Of a stretch of 64,000 nt of DNA, positions 36,271 through 46,100 are shown one piece after another (the first letter of the stretch is position 1; every line of letters starts with the position of its first letter). A model generated the notes under the pieces. The model did no database searches. It saw nothing but the letters and a program-made list of their open reading frames with translations, and was not told the DNA's origin. The stretch comes from Reyranella sp. (GTDB taxonomy: Bacteria > Pseudomonadota > Alphaproteobacteria > Reyranellales > Reyranellaceae). Both the position numbers and the translations under genes were made by a program. The stretch is from the NCBI RefSeq assembly GCF_004297405.1, contig NZ_SCVC01000011.1, positions 356,247 to 420,246 of the forward strand. Direction: 5' to 3'.

Positions 36271-36723
36271 ATGAGCACGTTCACGGTAAACGGCAAATCG
36301 CACAAATTTGATGGCGATCCCGAAACGCCTCTGCTTTGGTATCTGCGCGACGTTGCGGCCCTCACGGGCACCAAGTTCGGCTGTGGTCAGGCGCTGTGCG
36401 GCGCCTGCACCATCCATGTCGACGGCGCGGCGGTGCGCTCCTGTCAGACGCGCGTCGGCGACGTCGAGGGTGCCGCCATCATCACCATCGAGGGTCTGTC
36501 GACCGACGGTATGCATCCCGTCCAGGTTGCCTGGCGCGAGCTCAACGTCGCGCAATGCGGCTACTGTCAGAGCGGCCAGATCATGCAAGCCGTGTCGCTA
36601 CTGAAGGATACGCCCAAGCCCACCGATGCCGATATCGACGGCGCCATGAGTGGCAACATCTGCCGCTGCGGCGCCTATCCGCGCATACGTGCCGCCATCA
36701 AGCGCGCCGCCGGGAGGACCTGA
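36271..36723 (+). CDS. [2Fe-2S] subunit of molybdo-hydroxylase (IorA-like)
   Basis: A 150-residue ferredoxin-type electron-transfer subunit. Cys38, Cys43, Cys46 and Cys58 ([15 protein letters not shown]) form the plant-type cluster; Cys96, Cys99, Cys131 and Cys133 ([18 protein letters not shown]) form the second [2Fe-2S] cluster of the xanthine-oxidase family. Length and layout match the alpha subunit of isoquinoline 1-oxidoreductase and related aldehyde dehydrogenases. It passes electrons from the molybdenum subunit encoded two bases downstream. No signal peptide of its own; it would be carried out with the Tat-signalled partner. Confidence 0.93.
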   Translation: MSTFTVNGKSHKFDGDPETPLLWYLRDVAALTGTKFGCGQALCGACTIHVDGAAVRSCQTRVGDVEGAAIITIEGLSTDGMHPVQVAWRELNVAQCGYCQSGQIMQAVSLLKDTPKPTDADIDGAMSGNICRCGAYPRIRAAIKRAAGRT

Positions 36724-36725
36724 TC

Positions 36726-39050
36726 ATGCCCGACACCATCATATCGAATTCGAACGCCGCCCATTCTCGTTCCGGCGTGTTCAACCTGCGCCGTCGCGCC
36801 ACCCTGCTGGGCCTCGCTGCCGGCACCTTCGTGGTCGCCACTCGCCTTTCGTCACCCGCCTTTGCCCAGGAGAAGAACTATGGCGGCGACGCCATGCCTG
36901 GGGGCCTCAAGGATGATCCGCGCGTCTTCCTGTCGATTGCCGAGAACGGCACGGTCACCTTGCTCTGCAATCGCGCCGAGATGGGGCAGGGTATCCGTAC
37001 CGGCTGGGCGATGGTCGTGGCCGACGAACTGGAGGCCGACATCGGACGCCTCAAGGTGCAGCAGGCGCCGGGCGACGAGGCGCGCTATGGCAATCAGAAC
37101 ACCGACGGCTCGCGCAGTATGCGCCACCATTTCAACCCGCTGCGCCGCATTGCCGCCGCCGCGCGCCTGATGCTCGAGCAGGAAGCGGCCGCCCGCTGGA
37201 ACGTGCCCGTCACCGAGGTGAAAGCCGCCAACCACGAAGTCGTCCACGCCGCCAGCGGCCGGCGTCTCGCCTTCGGCGCGCTCGCCGCGGGCGCGGCAGC
37301 CAGGCCCGTGCCGTCGCAGCAGATGCTGGTTTTCAAGACGCCGGATCGCTACCGCTACATCGGCCGGCCCGAGATGCAGCTCGTCGACAATGTCGACATC
37401 ACCACTGGCGCCGCGCTGTATGGCATCGACGCCCGCCCCGAGGGGCTTGTCTATGCCGTGATCGCCCGGCCGCCCGTCTTCGGTGGCAAGGTGAAGTCGT
37501 TCGACGCGGCCGAGACGATGAAGGTGCCCGGCGTGCTCAAGGTCGTGTCGATCGATGGTCCCCCGATCCCGTCGGTCTTCCAGCCGCTCGGTGGCATTGC
37601 GGTGGTGGCTGAGAATACCTTTGCCGCCATCAAGGGGCGGTCGCGTCTTTCCATCCAATGGGATGACGGGCCCAATGGCACCTATGATTCCGCGGCATAT
37701 CGCAAGACCTTGGAGGAGGCGGCGTCAGCGCCCGGTCTGGTCGTCCGAAATGACGGCGACGTCGACGCAGCCCTCAAGGGTGCCGCGCAACGCATGGAAG
37801 CGACGTATTACCTGCCGCACCTCGCCCAGGCGCCGATGGAACCACCGACGGCGACCGCGCATGTGACCGCCGACCGCGCCGAGGTCTGGACCAGCGTGCA
37901 GGCGCCAGAGGCGGTGCGCACGGATCTTTCCAAGCGCTTCAATCTGAAGCTCGACCAGGTCGTGGTGCATCCGCTGCTGCTTGGTGGCGGTTTTGGCCGC
38001 AAGTCCAAGCCCGACTTCGCGACCGAGGCGGCCATCCTCTCCAAGGCGATGGAGGGAAGGCCGGTGAAGCTCACCTTCACGCGCGAGGACGATCTGCAGC
38101 ACAGCTTCTTCCACACCGTCTCGGTCGAACGGTTGGAAGCGGGCGTCGACGCCGCAGGCAAGCCTGTCGCCTGGCTGCATCGCACCGTGGCTCCTACCAT
38201 CTTCTCGACCTTCGCTCCCGATCCGGGCCATGAGGCCCCCTTCGAACTGGCAATGGGCGCCGTCGACAACCCCTTTGCCATTCCCAACTTCCGGGTCGAG
38301 AACCCGGCGGCAAAGGCACATACGCGCATCGGTTGGTTCCGCTCGGTTTCCAACATCCCGCATGCCTTCGCGATCCAGAGCTTTTCCGCCGAGATGGCGG
38401 CAAAGCTCAAGCGTGATCCCAAGGACTATCTTCTCGAGCTCATCGGGCCCGATCGCCTGATCGACGCAGGGGCCATGTCCGACAAGTGGCTCTACGGTGA
38501 AGATCCCAAGCTGTATCCGTTCGACACGGGTCGACTTCGGCGCGTCGTCGAGACGGCCGCCAAGGAAGCCGGCTGGGGACGCAGTCTGCCGGCGGGCCAC
38601 GGTCTCGGCATCGCTGCGCATCGCAGCTTTGTCAGCTATGCCGCGGTGGTCGTCGAGGCTACCGTCAACGCCAGAGGTGAACTGGCCATCCCGCGGGTCG
38701 ACATCGCCTTCGACTGCGGTGCCGTGGTCAGTCCCGACAGGGTCCGCTCCCAGCTCGAGGGGGCTGTCGTGCAGGGCGTAAGCCTTGCCACCGTGGGCGA
38801 GATCAGTTTCAAGAACGGCCGTCCCGAGCAGACGAACTTCGACGGCTACGAGCTGACACGCATCGATGCTGCGCCGGCCGAAATCCGCACCCATCTCGTC
38901 AACACCACCTCGTTCGACAAGCCGATGGGTGGTGTCGGTGAACCCGGTGTGCCGCCGGTCGCGCCGGCGCTCGCCAACGCGATCTTCGCCGCTTGCGGCA
39001 GGCGCATCCGTAGCCTGCCCATCCGCAACCAGCTTGCGCCGAAGACCTGA
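36726..39050 (+). CDS. Molybdopterin-binding subunit of hydroxylase (IorB-like), Tat-exported
   Basis: About 774 residues. A twin-arginine signal (RRRATLLGLAAGTFVVATRL, through SPAFAQ) is followed by the beta-subunit fold of isoquinoline 1-oxidoreductase-type enzymes. Blocks seen are NRAEMGQGIRTGWAMVVADE, HPLLLGGGFGRKSKPDFATE (pterin contact), GWFRSVSNIPHAFAIQSF and GVGEPGVPPVAPALANAI, where Glu739 is the catalytic base. The enzyme hydroxylates N-heteroaromatics or oxidises aldehydes with water, passing electrons via the Fe-S subunit to an acceptor. No FAD subunit is present, as usual for this class. The frame is open far upstream of ATG 36726 but that part shadows the alpha subunit. The substrate is unknown. 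Confidence 0.93.
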   Translation: MPDTIISNSNAAHSRSGVFNLRRRATLLGLAAGTFVVATRLSSPAFAQEKNYGGDAMPGGLKDDPRVFLSIAENGTVTLLCNRAEMGQGIRTGWAMVVADELEADIGRLKVQQAPGDEARYGNQNTDGSRSMRHHFNPLRRIAAAARLMLEQEAAARWNVPVTEVKAANHEVVHAASGRRLAFGALAAGAAARPVPSQQMLVFKTPDRYRYIGRPEMQLVDNVDITTGAALYGIDARPEGLVYAVIARPPVFGGKVKSFDAAETMKVPGVLKVVSIDGPPIPSVFQPLGGIAVVAENTFAAIKGRSRLSIQWDDGPNGTYDSAAYRKTLEEAASAPGLVVRNDGDVDAALKGAAQRMEATYYLPHLAQAPMEPPTATAHVTADRAEVWTSVQAPEAVRTDLSKRFNLKLDQVVVHPLLLGGGFGRKSKPDFATEAAILSKAMEGRPVKLTFTREDDLQHSFFHTVSVERLEAGVDAAGKPVAWLHRTVAPTIFSTFAPDPGHEAPFELAMGAVDNPFAIPNFRVENPAAKAHTRIGWFRSVSNIPHAFAIQSFSAEMAAKLKRDPKDYLLELIGPDRLIDAGAMSDKWLYGEDPKLYPFDTGRLRRVVETAAKEAGWGRSLPAGHGLGIAAHRSFVSYAAVVVEATVNARGELAIPRVDIAFDCGAVVSPDRVRSQLEGAVVQGVSLATVGEISFKNGRPEQTNFDGYELTRIDAAPAEIRTHLVNTTSFDKPMGGVGEPGVPPVAPALANAIFAACGRRIRSLPIRNQLAPKT

Positions 39051-39055
39051 TCGCC

Positions 39056-39112
39056 TGACCTACCGACCAGGGTGAGGGGACCGGAAAGGAAGCCTCACCC
39101 TACGGCAGGTCA
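39056..39112. terminator. Bidirectional hairpin between IorB and SDR genes
   Basis: Nested inverted repeats: outer TGACCT (39056-39061) with AGGTCA (39107-39112), inner AGGGTGAGG (39069-39077) with CCTCACCCT (39093-39101). They sit in the convergent gap between the molybdo-hydroxylase and the SDR, a suitable place for a two-way terminator, although T-runs are short. Confidence 0.6.
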
Positions 39113-39143
39113 TTTCGTCTCGAATGGCGGGATCGGCAGGCTC

Positions 39144-39956
39144 CTACACTCTGCCCATTCCCATGCCGCCGTCGACGCGCAGTACTTCCCCCGTGATGAA
39201 TTGGGCCTCGTCAGATGCAAGGAACAATGCTGCGTAGGCAGTGTCCCAGCCGCTGCCCATTTTGCCTCGAAGGGGAACCTGGGCATCTCGTTCGGCACGA
39301 ACCGCAGTAGTAGAGCGACCGGTCGCCTGGGCGATCCCTGTTACGGCCATGGGCGTGTCCATGAACCCCATCATGATGGCATTGGCCCTGATGCCGTGAC
39401 GGGCATTGGATTGGGCGACGTGCGTCGTCAGGCGGTTCACGGCCGCCTTGGACAGTTCATAGGCGAGTTGCGTTGCGCCGCTCGTCGCCGCCAGGGAGGA
39501 GATGTTGACGATCGCCCCTCCATGCTGCTCGCGCATCAGCGGGATGGCAGCCTTCGTGGTCAGCCACATGCCCTTGAGGTTCACGGTTAGGATATGGTCG
39601 TAGACCTGCTCATCGAGGCGGTGAGCGGGCGCATCGCCACCGCCGCCGACACCAACATTGTTGACGAGGATATCCAATCGACCGTATCGCGCGCTCGTCT
39701 CGGCGACGATGCGAGCACAATCCGCCGAGACCGTGACGTCGGCGCTCATCCAGGAGGCCCGAGATTCCATTCCTGGTTCAGCGGTGATCTGTTCGGCTGT
39801 CTCCTGCGCACGTTCGCCAGATCGGTCGACGCAGAGCACGGTCGCTCCTTCGCGAGCGAGCAGCTGGGCGACAGCCCGGCCGTTACCGATCGTTTCCCCC
39901 GGAGTCTGCCCGGCGCCAACGACGACGGCTATCTTTCCTTCAACACGTTTGGACAT
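39144..39956 (-). CDS. Short-chain dehydrogenase/reductase
   Basis: A 270-residue SDR oxidoreductase. The nucleotide-binding region is GAGQTPGETIGNGRA, an altered form of TGxxxGxG; LDILVNNVGVGG carries the NNxG motif. The catalytic triad is Ser153 (NISSLAA), Tyr166 and Lys170 (AYELSKAAVN). The C-terminus has the usual FITGEVLRVDGGMGMGRV. ATG 39956 is preceded by AAGGGA; the frame continues upstream to 40094 without SDR-like sequence. It would oxidise or reduce an alcohol/ketone with NAD(P). It lies between the molybdo-hydroxylase (convergent) and the CmcJ-type gene on the same strand, 388 bases away. Confidence 0.9.
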   Translation of the reverse strand: MSKRVEGKIAVVVGAGQTPGETIGNGRAVAQLLAREGATVLCVDRSGERAQETAEQITAEPGMESRASWMSADVTVSADCARIVAETSARYGRLDILVNNVGVGGGGDAPAHRLDEQVYDHILTVNLKGMWLTTKAAIPLMREQHGGAIVNISSLAATSGATQLAYELSKAAVNRLTTHVAQSNARHGIRANAIMMGFMDTPMAVTGIAQATGRSTTAVRAERDAQVPLRGKMGSGWDTAYAALFLASDEAQFITGEVLRVDGGMGMGRV

Positions 39957-40344
39957 ACTAAATCCCTTGAGATCGAGGTTGGCAGTTTGGCTCTGAGCGG
40001 CCACCGACAGCAACTCAGGCGAACTGCAGCGCGAATACGGCTCGTGGATACTACGATCTCGCGGATACGGGCTCTGGTTCGATTGCAGCCTCACCTCGCT
40101 CTACGGCTTCGCCTATGCTGAGGCGATCAGGTGTTTTGGCACGGCGCTGATCCGCACCCTGATCGAGATGCGGAACCTACTTATAGTGGAGCGTCATTCC
40201 CCCGGTGGGGGCCGATGACCCGCCGGGCTGCGATTGCTTTTCACTCAAGCGCGACGATCCGAGTTTCAGCACGCCGATCCGCGCCAACCCGCTCGAAGAC
40301 CAGGTTGGCGCCAAATCTGGTTACTTGCTGCTTCTCCTGTCTCC
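39957..40344. other. Intergenic stretch with a possible TPR-protein remnant
   Basis: About 390 bases without an intact gene. On the plus strand near 40072-40150 the frame reads LWFDCSLTSLYGFAYAEAIR followed by CFGTAL, which resembles the first repeat of TPR proteins that start with a 'WFDRGL..YGFNHEEA' pattern. It has no start, and no continuation after about 40200, so at best it is a fragment. The rest shows the SDR promoter side and nothing else I recognise. Confidence 0.3.
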
Positions 40345-41625
40345 CTAGAAGAAGACGAAGGATCGGACCACGACGTTCTTGCGGCAGCGCGCATCGGCGG
40401 GTGCGGTCGGGTCAATGCAGGCGGTATGGAAGGACCAGCGCGAGACCGAACCGTCGGCGACCGAGTCGTAGCACTTGAGCATCGAGACCTCGGTCGAGGT
40501 CTGGCGGGGAAACCAGTACCACTCATGGTCGGGACGATAGGTGAAGCGGGTGGTCTCGCCGACGCGGTCGTCGTAGATCCGGTAGTTGGTGATGTACGGC
40601 TGATCTGCGAAGGAGGGCCAGGCGCAGAGCACGAAGGGGAATTGCTCGACCGTCTCCATCGGCTTGGCGAGGTTGATCGATATGAACCGCCGCGACATCT
40701 TCGCGTCGGCCTCTTCCTCGGTGTAGTGCTGCGTGCGCCCGAAGTTCCGCAGGTTCTTCGTCAGCAGTTCGCGGCAGCGCACCCGGCCCGAGTTGTCGTT
40801 CAGGTCGTTGTGCACGAGGTTGACGTAGCGGGCGTTCACACCGGGGTTCTTATTGTCCTGATCTTCGGTGCGGTCGCCCGCGTAGTCCTTGTCGAAGACG
40901 TCGTGGTTGTAGACCAGCGCGTCGGTGGCACCGGGGAAGAACTCGAGGAGGAGCTTCTCGATCTCGGGGTAAAACACACGCTCCACTTCCGCCGCATCGT
41001 AGAAGTTCGAGCACTTCGACTCGAGGTGTGCCAGCGAGACGCCGAGCCGGTCCATGCATTCGGGGCTGTTGGGCGAGAGGCCCGGATAGTATTCACCGAT
41101 GCGCCGCGCATCACGCAACAGCTGCGGGAAGTAGAGGTTCCGTCGCCGGTTGTCCTCCTCGTTCCTGTGCAGGGCTTTCGCCATGTCCGTGCGTGATGGA
41201 TCCTGCCAGAGAGCGTTGGAGGGGACTACGGAATAGCTCGGCCGATCGTAGACCGTGTAGGCCAACGGAAGCGCCACGCCGCCCTCGGGTGCCTTGATGC
41301 TGTTCGACTCGCGGATGTACTTCACGCACTCGTCGTAGTCGCGGAACGCGAGACCCCACCGGGTTTTGATAGGGCCGGGAGGCGCCTTGTCGATCATGTC
41401 GACGACGCGCTGGCCCTCGCCGCTGGCAATCTCGGCGAGCGCATCTTCAAGCGCCTTGGCTGTTCCCGCGTCGCCATTCTGATCGAACGACATGTAGGAA
41501 AGGCCGCCGTTCGCCGCGATAGGTGGCGGCTGACCTTCCGTGCGCTGGAGAGGCGGCACATAGGCCGACGAAACCATCTCCTTGTCTGCCGCAACTTTCG
41601 TCTCGGCGACCTCGAGCTGTCCCAT
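40345..41625 (-). CDS. CmcJ/NvfI-family non-heme oxygenase-like protein
   Basis: A 426-residue protein. The core (about 160-426) matches the CmcJ/AsaB/NvfI family of Fe(II)/2-oxoglutarate-like oxygenases: ALVYNHDVFD, NLVHNDLNDNSGRVR (a His-x-Asp candidate metal pair), RFISINLAKPMETVEQFPFV, HEWYWFPRQTSTEVSMLKCY and the tail FHTACIDPTAPADARCRKNV. The N-terminal 100 residues are longer than in typical members. In fungi and some bacteria the family acts in natural-product tailoring such as cephamycin methoxylation, but most bacterial members are uncharacterised. It is followed on its left by the SDR and is not tightly linked to any other enzyme. A second-domain role for the N-terminus is unknown. 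Confidence 0.8.
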   Translation of the reverse strand: MGQLEVAETKVAADKEMVSSAYVPPLQRTEGQPPPIAANGGLSYMSFDQNGDAGTAKALEDALAEIASGEGQRVVDMIDKAPPGPIKTRWGLAFRDYDECVKYIRESNSIKAPEGGVALPLAYTVYDRPSYSVVPSNALWQDPSRTDMAKALHRNEEDNRRRNLYFPQLLRDARRIGEYYPGLSPNSPECMDRLGVSLAHLESKCSNFYDAAEVERVFYPEIEKLLLEFFPGATDALVYNHDVFDKDYAGDRTEDQDNKNPGVNARYVNLVHNDLNDNSGRVRCRELLTKNLRNFGRTQHYTEEEADAKMSRRFISINLAKPMETVEQFPFVLCAWPSFADQPYITNYRIYDDRVGETTRFTYRPDHEWYWFPRQTSTEVSMLKCYDSVADGSVSRWSFHTACIDPTAPADARCRKNVVVRSFVFF

Positions 41626-41786
41626 GGCAGACCTCCAATTGGCTTGAGGTTACGGTGGCACATGGAACCTGCGCTTTCCAGATCATGAATCTCTTGCAGG
41701 TCATAAGTCCAAGTCATGCGAAGGTGTGCTGCAAAGCGCAGCAGGCCGAGATGCGCTAGCCTCGGCAGGCTACCATCGAGAAGCAA

Positions 41787-42494
41787 TCAATCCTTAGGTG
41801 GCACGAACATGTAGCCCACGCCTCGGACGGTCCGGATTGCCTCCGGGTGTGCGGGATCCGTCTCAACTTTGCGGCGGATGCGGGTGATCCTGAGATCCAT
41901 GGCGCGGTCGAATGCCTCCATTTCCCGGTGACCGACCGTCTCCAGGAGCCAGTCGCGTGCCAGCGGCCGGTTCGGATTCTCGGCGAATACCTTCAGCAGA
42001 TCGAACTCGCTGGCCGTCAGCGTTTCCTCACGGCCGTCGCTCTCGATCAGGACGCGCTTCTCGAGATCGAGGATGCGGCGGCCCATACGAACCCGCGGAC
42101 CGGCGGCCGGAGCAACGGCGCCGTTGGCCCGGCGCAACACGCTCTTGATGCGGGCCAGAAGCTCGCGCGGGTCAAAAGGTTTGGGGATGTAGTCGTCGGC
42201 GCCCGTCTCCAGCCCGACCACGCGATCAATCGTGTCGGACGCGGCAGTGACCATGATGATGCAGACCCGTCCGCTCTTCTCGCGCAGCCACCGCGCCAGG
42301 GCGAAGCCGTCCTCACCCGGCAGGTTGACATCGAGCAGCACCAGCGCCGGCATTTCTCGCTCGACCAGCCGGCGCAATCCTACTCCTGATTCCAGACCGG
42401 TGACGCGAAACCCCTGCCGACTGAGGTAGTCGAGCAGGAGTTGGCGCTGGGCCGGCTCATCCTCGACCACCACGATATGCTGACGCTTATCCAT
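41787..42494 (-). CDS. OmpR/PhoB-type response regulator
   Basis: A 235-residue two-component response regulator. The receiver has acidic residues in VVVEDEP, the phospho-acceptor Asp55 in LVLLDVNLPGEDG, Thr83 and Lys105 (DDYIPKPFDP). The C-terminal winged helix runs from about 130 (LTASEFDLLKVFAENPNRPL) to RTVRGVGYMFVPPKD. GGGGGGAG lies right before ATG 42494; the open frame to 42587 is not used. No histidine kinase gene is next to it, so its partner is elsewhere. Leftward transcription places it downstream of the ADYC-like gene by 58 bases, making a shared transcript possible. Confidence 0.92.
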   Translation of the reverse strand: MDKRQHIVVVEDEPAQRQLLLDYLSRQGFRVTGLESGVGLRRLVEREMPALVLLDVNLPGEDGFALARWLREKSGRVCIIMVTAASDTIDRVVGLETGADDYIPKPFDPRELLARIKSVLRRANGAVAPAAGPRVRMGRRILDLEKRVLIESDGREETLTASEFDLLKVFAENPNRPLARDWLLETVGHREMEAFDRAMDLRITRIRRKVETDPAHPEAIRTVRGVGYMFVPPKD

Positions 42495-42552
42495 CTCTCC
42501 CCCCGTCGGACGTCTACTAGCACACCAACATGAAAGGGAGAGCACGAACGCA

Positions 42553-43131
42553 TCACAGGCCGGATCGGTTGTAGAGAATGGCACCATTGGCCCGCGCGAA
42601 TTCTTCGGTGCAAACCGCGCCGGTCCGGCCAGCGAGCTTCGGATAGCGCATCTCGAGCTCGGCCAGCGTGACGTTCTCCTTCACACGGACGTGGTGGACG
42701 CAGACCGCGCCGTCGGGCGACCAACCTGCCTCGAACACGTCCTGCGGCGCGTTCTCAGGCTTCTGGACACCACCGTCGTCGTAGACATCGATGCGCATGC
42801 CGTTCTTGGTCCACGGCTCGTTGGCGCCACCATAGTCGCCGCGCACCATGCGCACGCAGGCCGCGTGGAGCCGCGCCGATGAAATACCGGCCGCCGCGTC
42901 GGACCAGCGGTGGTAGCCGTAGCGCACGCACTTCGCGATGGCGCCACCGGTGCAACTCAGCTCGAGGCCGCTCGAACCGCTCTCGAGGGGAAAGGCCTGA
43001 CGGCGACCATCCGGACCCGACAGGCAGAAATTCTCCCAGGAGCCGTCCGCCTTCTGCATTTCGAGCGTGTGCAGCCACACCTGGCCTCTCGTGGGCCGCG
43101 TTCTGGCCTTCGACAAGGATGCCCGTCGCAT
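42553..43131 (-). CDS. ADYC-domain-like protein (about 192 aa)
   Basis: A small protein resembling the ADYC-domain family: MQKADGSWENFCLSGPDGRR, RYGYHRWSDAAAG, ARLHAACVRMVRGDYGGANE, then TKNGMRIDVYDDGGVQKPE, FEAGWSPDGAVCVHHVRVKE and a cysteine-containing end (GRTGAVCTEEFARANG). The name-giving Ala-Asp-Tyr-Cys is changed to Gly-Asp-Tyr-Gly, so the usual cysteine is lost. The N-terminus lacks a signal peptide that many relatives have, and the true start or an upstream frameshift is unclear. It begins 50 bases after the stop of the phospholipase-D-like giant and may belong to the same transcript. Function of the family is unknown. Confidence 0.6.
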   Translation of the reverse strand: MRRASLSKARTRPTRGQVWLHTLEMQKADGSWENFCLSGPDGRRQAFPLESGSSGLELSCTGGAIAKCVRYGYHRWSDAAAGISSARLHAACVRMVRGDYGGANEPWTKNGMRIDVYDDGGVQKPENAPQDVFEAGWSPDGAVCVHHVRVKENVTLAELEMRYPKLAGRTGAVCTEEFARANGAILYNRSGL

Positions 43132-43180
43132 CGTCGCCGATTCCGAGGCTCTTTACTTCGGTGTCAGGGTGGACGATCGC

Positions 43181-46100
43181 TCACACTCGCGCGCTGCCAA
43201 GCCCCGCCAGGACCGACGCAAAAATCCCGCTGATCGCTGGGAATCCACGACCGTCTGGATCGGCAATTCGGGCATCGAGGGCCGGCAAGTCGGCCTCGGG
43301 CAGCCCACGCCACAACGGTTCGACTAACCCGTCGCCTCCGCGTCCTACGATCTCTCGGAAGAGTTCGAACGCGCTTCTCATCTGCAAGGAGCGCACCCAG
43401 TTTGCGGCCGGTGTCTCGCCGGCAAGTGGCGGCGCAACACCGAGAGTGCGTGCCATCGCGAGCCGTCGGCGGTCTGCGATGGCGGCGCTCACGCCATCGC
43501 GCAATTGACGATCGATGAAACACACATCGATGCTCCCGTCGAAGGTCAACCCTCGCCGGGAGAAGGAAGATGTACCGCTCAGCGCCCAAACGTCATCCAC
43601 CGTGACGAGCGCTCCCCGGACTATTTCCTGACGGCCCGGGAATCCGACGGGGTGATACACCACCACGCGCTTGGGATCCGCGGCACGCAGTGCATCCACT
43701 GCAGCATTGCGGGAAACGTAGTGACGTTGTGCGAAGCTCTCGTAGCCCGGCCCAAAGGGAATGCGCTTCGGCACGGAAACGATCACGCGCAGATCCTTTT
43801 CCGCAGTCAGCCGTGCGACGAGCAGTGCGACCAGATCAACCTCATGCGGGGCAGTTCCCGCAGCGGTCGCTCCGAACAGCGGCGTTTCGATGTAGACGAG
43901 AGTCCGGGCATGCGAGAGCGCCCAGAGAAGAGCCCATTGACTGTCCCGACGCCCCTGCTTGGCGGCGAAGGCCTCACGGCGAACTTCCGCAACCCAACGA
44001 TCGCCAGCAGCCGGTGCGGGAACCGAGGTCAGCAACGATCCCATCGACGGCGGCAGGAAAGGTGAGACGGCGTTCACCAGCCCAGTCCAGTTCGCCGGAA
44101 GACCGCGCACCACAGTCTCGGGGACGAGGGACAGTTCTGGGCTCTCGACAATCTCCGCAATGTTTTGCAGCACCGCTCCTGCAATCGTTCCTGTGCCTGC
44201 CGCTGGATCGGCCCAGCGCTCTGCATTTAGTTCGGGTAGGCGTCTCACTAGATGATGCGTACGGCGTAGGGCCGCGCGGGCAAGGTCAGTGCCCAGCCTG
44301 CCCCTGAATACCAATCCGGGTGCGTGATCTTCGGGCCCCGCATCGTTCCCGGGATTGCCGAGCCGCGCATCGCCGCGGACCGAGCGCGCATCAAGGAACC
44401 CCGGACTCACGAGCGCCGCCCAATTTCCTGGGGCTCCACCATCGTGGCCTGCGACCAGAGAGTCCGTTCGCGCCATCGTGCGGAAACGCGGTGATTCGCG
44501 TGGAGCTGCTTCGCCCAGAGCCGACAGAACGGGATCGGAGCCCGATGCAGGCGCAGTTGGCACAAGGCCAAGCAAAGGGGCGGGTGACAGACCCCGCTGA
44601 TCAAGCGGCACCTGAGCGAGCACGTTCGTCGCGGGCGGCCGCACCGGGGCAGTTCCACCGATGCCGACTTGCGCTGAAAGACCACCCAGGACTCGCGAGC
44701 GCGCGCCCGCGGGACCGCGAGTGGCAATGAGAAGATCGAATCGCAACTCCGGGGCTTGCGGGCGGCTGCCGCTGCCCACGCGATAGGGGTCGCGCAAAAG
44801 CACCGAGAGACCTGTCGACGCCGCAATTCCCGAACCGCCTTCACCGCGAAGCGCAAAGTCGAGTTCGGACAACTGCACAACGGCCGGCCCGGGATCGACA
44901 CGGGGAAACACCCGCACATGTGCTTCTGTCGGTAGCGCACCTATCGGCCATGTAACCACGACATCGTTGGTGGCGTCGACGTAGGCCGCCGTGGCTTCAT
45001 TGCGCGCTCTGGCTGACTGCTCTGCCGACAAATCTTCAGCGGTGCCGATTGGTGCGGGGACTGTAGGCCACCGCACGTTCCGATTCGCCGGGAAAGCGAC
45101 GCTCGTGGAGATTGTCGGGCTGACCGCAAGCACGAGCCCGGTCTGGGCGCCGATTTCGGTCACAGCGCCCATTGTCGCTTGGCCATCGACCGTCGCCTGC
45201 AGCGTATCACCGTCGCGAACGAGCGGCTCGGGTTCGAGTTGCGTGGCCCCATCGGCACCGACTACGCCTTCCACCGTCGAAGAACCCCGGTTGCCGAGAA
45301 GATGTAAGCCGAGATCGACAGCGACCACCCTGAAGAACTGGCGCCCGAGCGTCGGCGTGCTCGAACCTGACGGAAACGGGGTCGTTGGAAAGTTCGGAAT
45401 AGAGAGTTGCGCGGTGCCCAGCGCACCTTCCGGCGAGAAGCCAAACCGCAGGTTCGACACGCCGGACACCGTCGACTGCAGCGTACCTGACGTCCAGTCG
45501 TGCGGTCCCGCGCCGAGAGGTGAGCCGGAGGTGCCGATGCGTAGCCCCGCGCCCGTGGCGGGATTTGCCCACGCGCCGCCGAACATGTCGACGATGTGAA
45601 GCCGCGTGCCTGTTGCGAGACCTGCGATGCGTCCGAGCCCACCTGGGTTGCCGCTCGCGTTGAGGTCAGCGGCACTCCCGGTACTTGGGTTCAGCAGCGC
45701 CGGAAAGCCATCCGACAGCAGGTCGCGAAACATCGCGGCTACGGCAACGGGATCGATGATGAGGCCCCGCTCGTCGTGGAATGACAATGTGCCATGCGTT
45801 AACGGCGCGCCCACGTCAGCGCTCGTCGGTGCGAGCGGGGGGTCATTGGGCTTGATATCGGGCATCTCCGCCGGCGCTTCGCCGCCCCGGATCGCGGCAA
45901 ACCAGGGCACGGGTCGGGACGCGCGGCCGTCCGTCCGCTCGTCGTATCTCTGCCCGATGAGGCGGCGTACGCGAAGCGCTGCCTGTGGGTGGAACCTGAA
46001 CACGGCGACGATGCCGTCCAACCGCGCGCCGCTCGCATCCCGCAGGGACACCCCGAACTTGTGCCACTGAAATGATCCTCCGATGGGCGCCATCCACCGT

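Noticed and set aside
36336..36725. Upstream extension of the molybdopterin subunit frame
   Set aside because: It overlaps the [2Fe-2S] subunit in another frame and its translation is arginine-rich noise; ATG 36726 begins a proper Tat signal.
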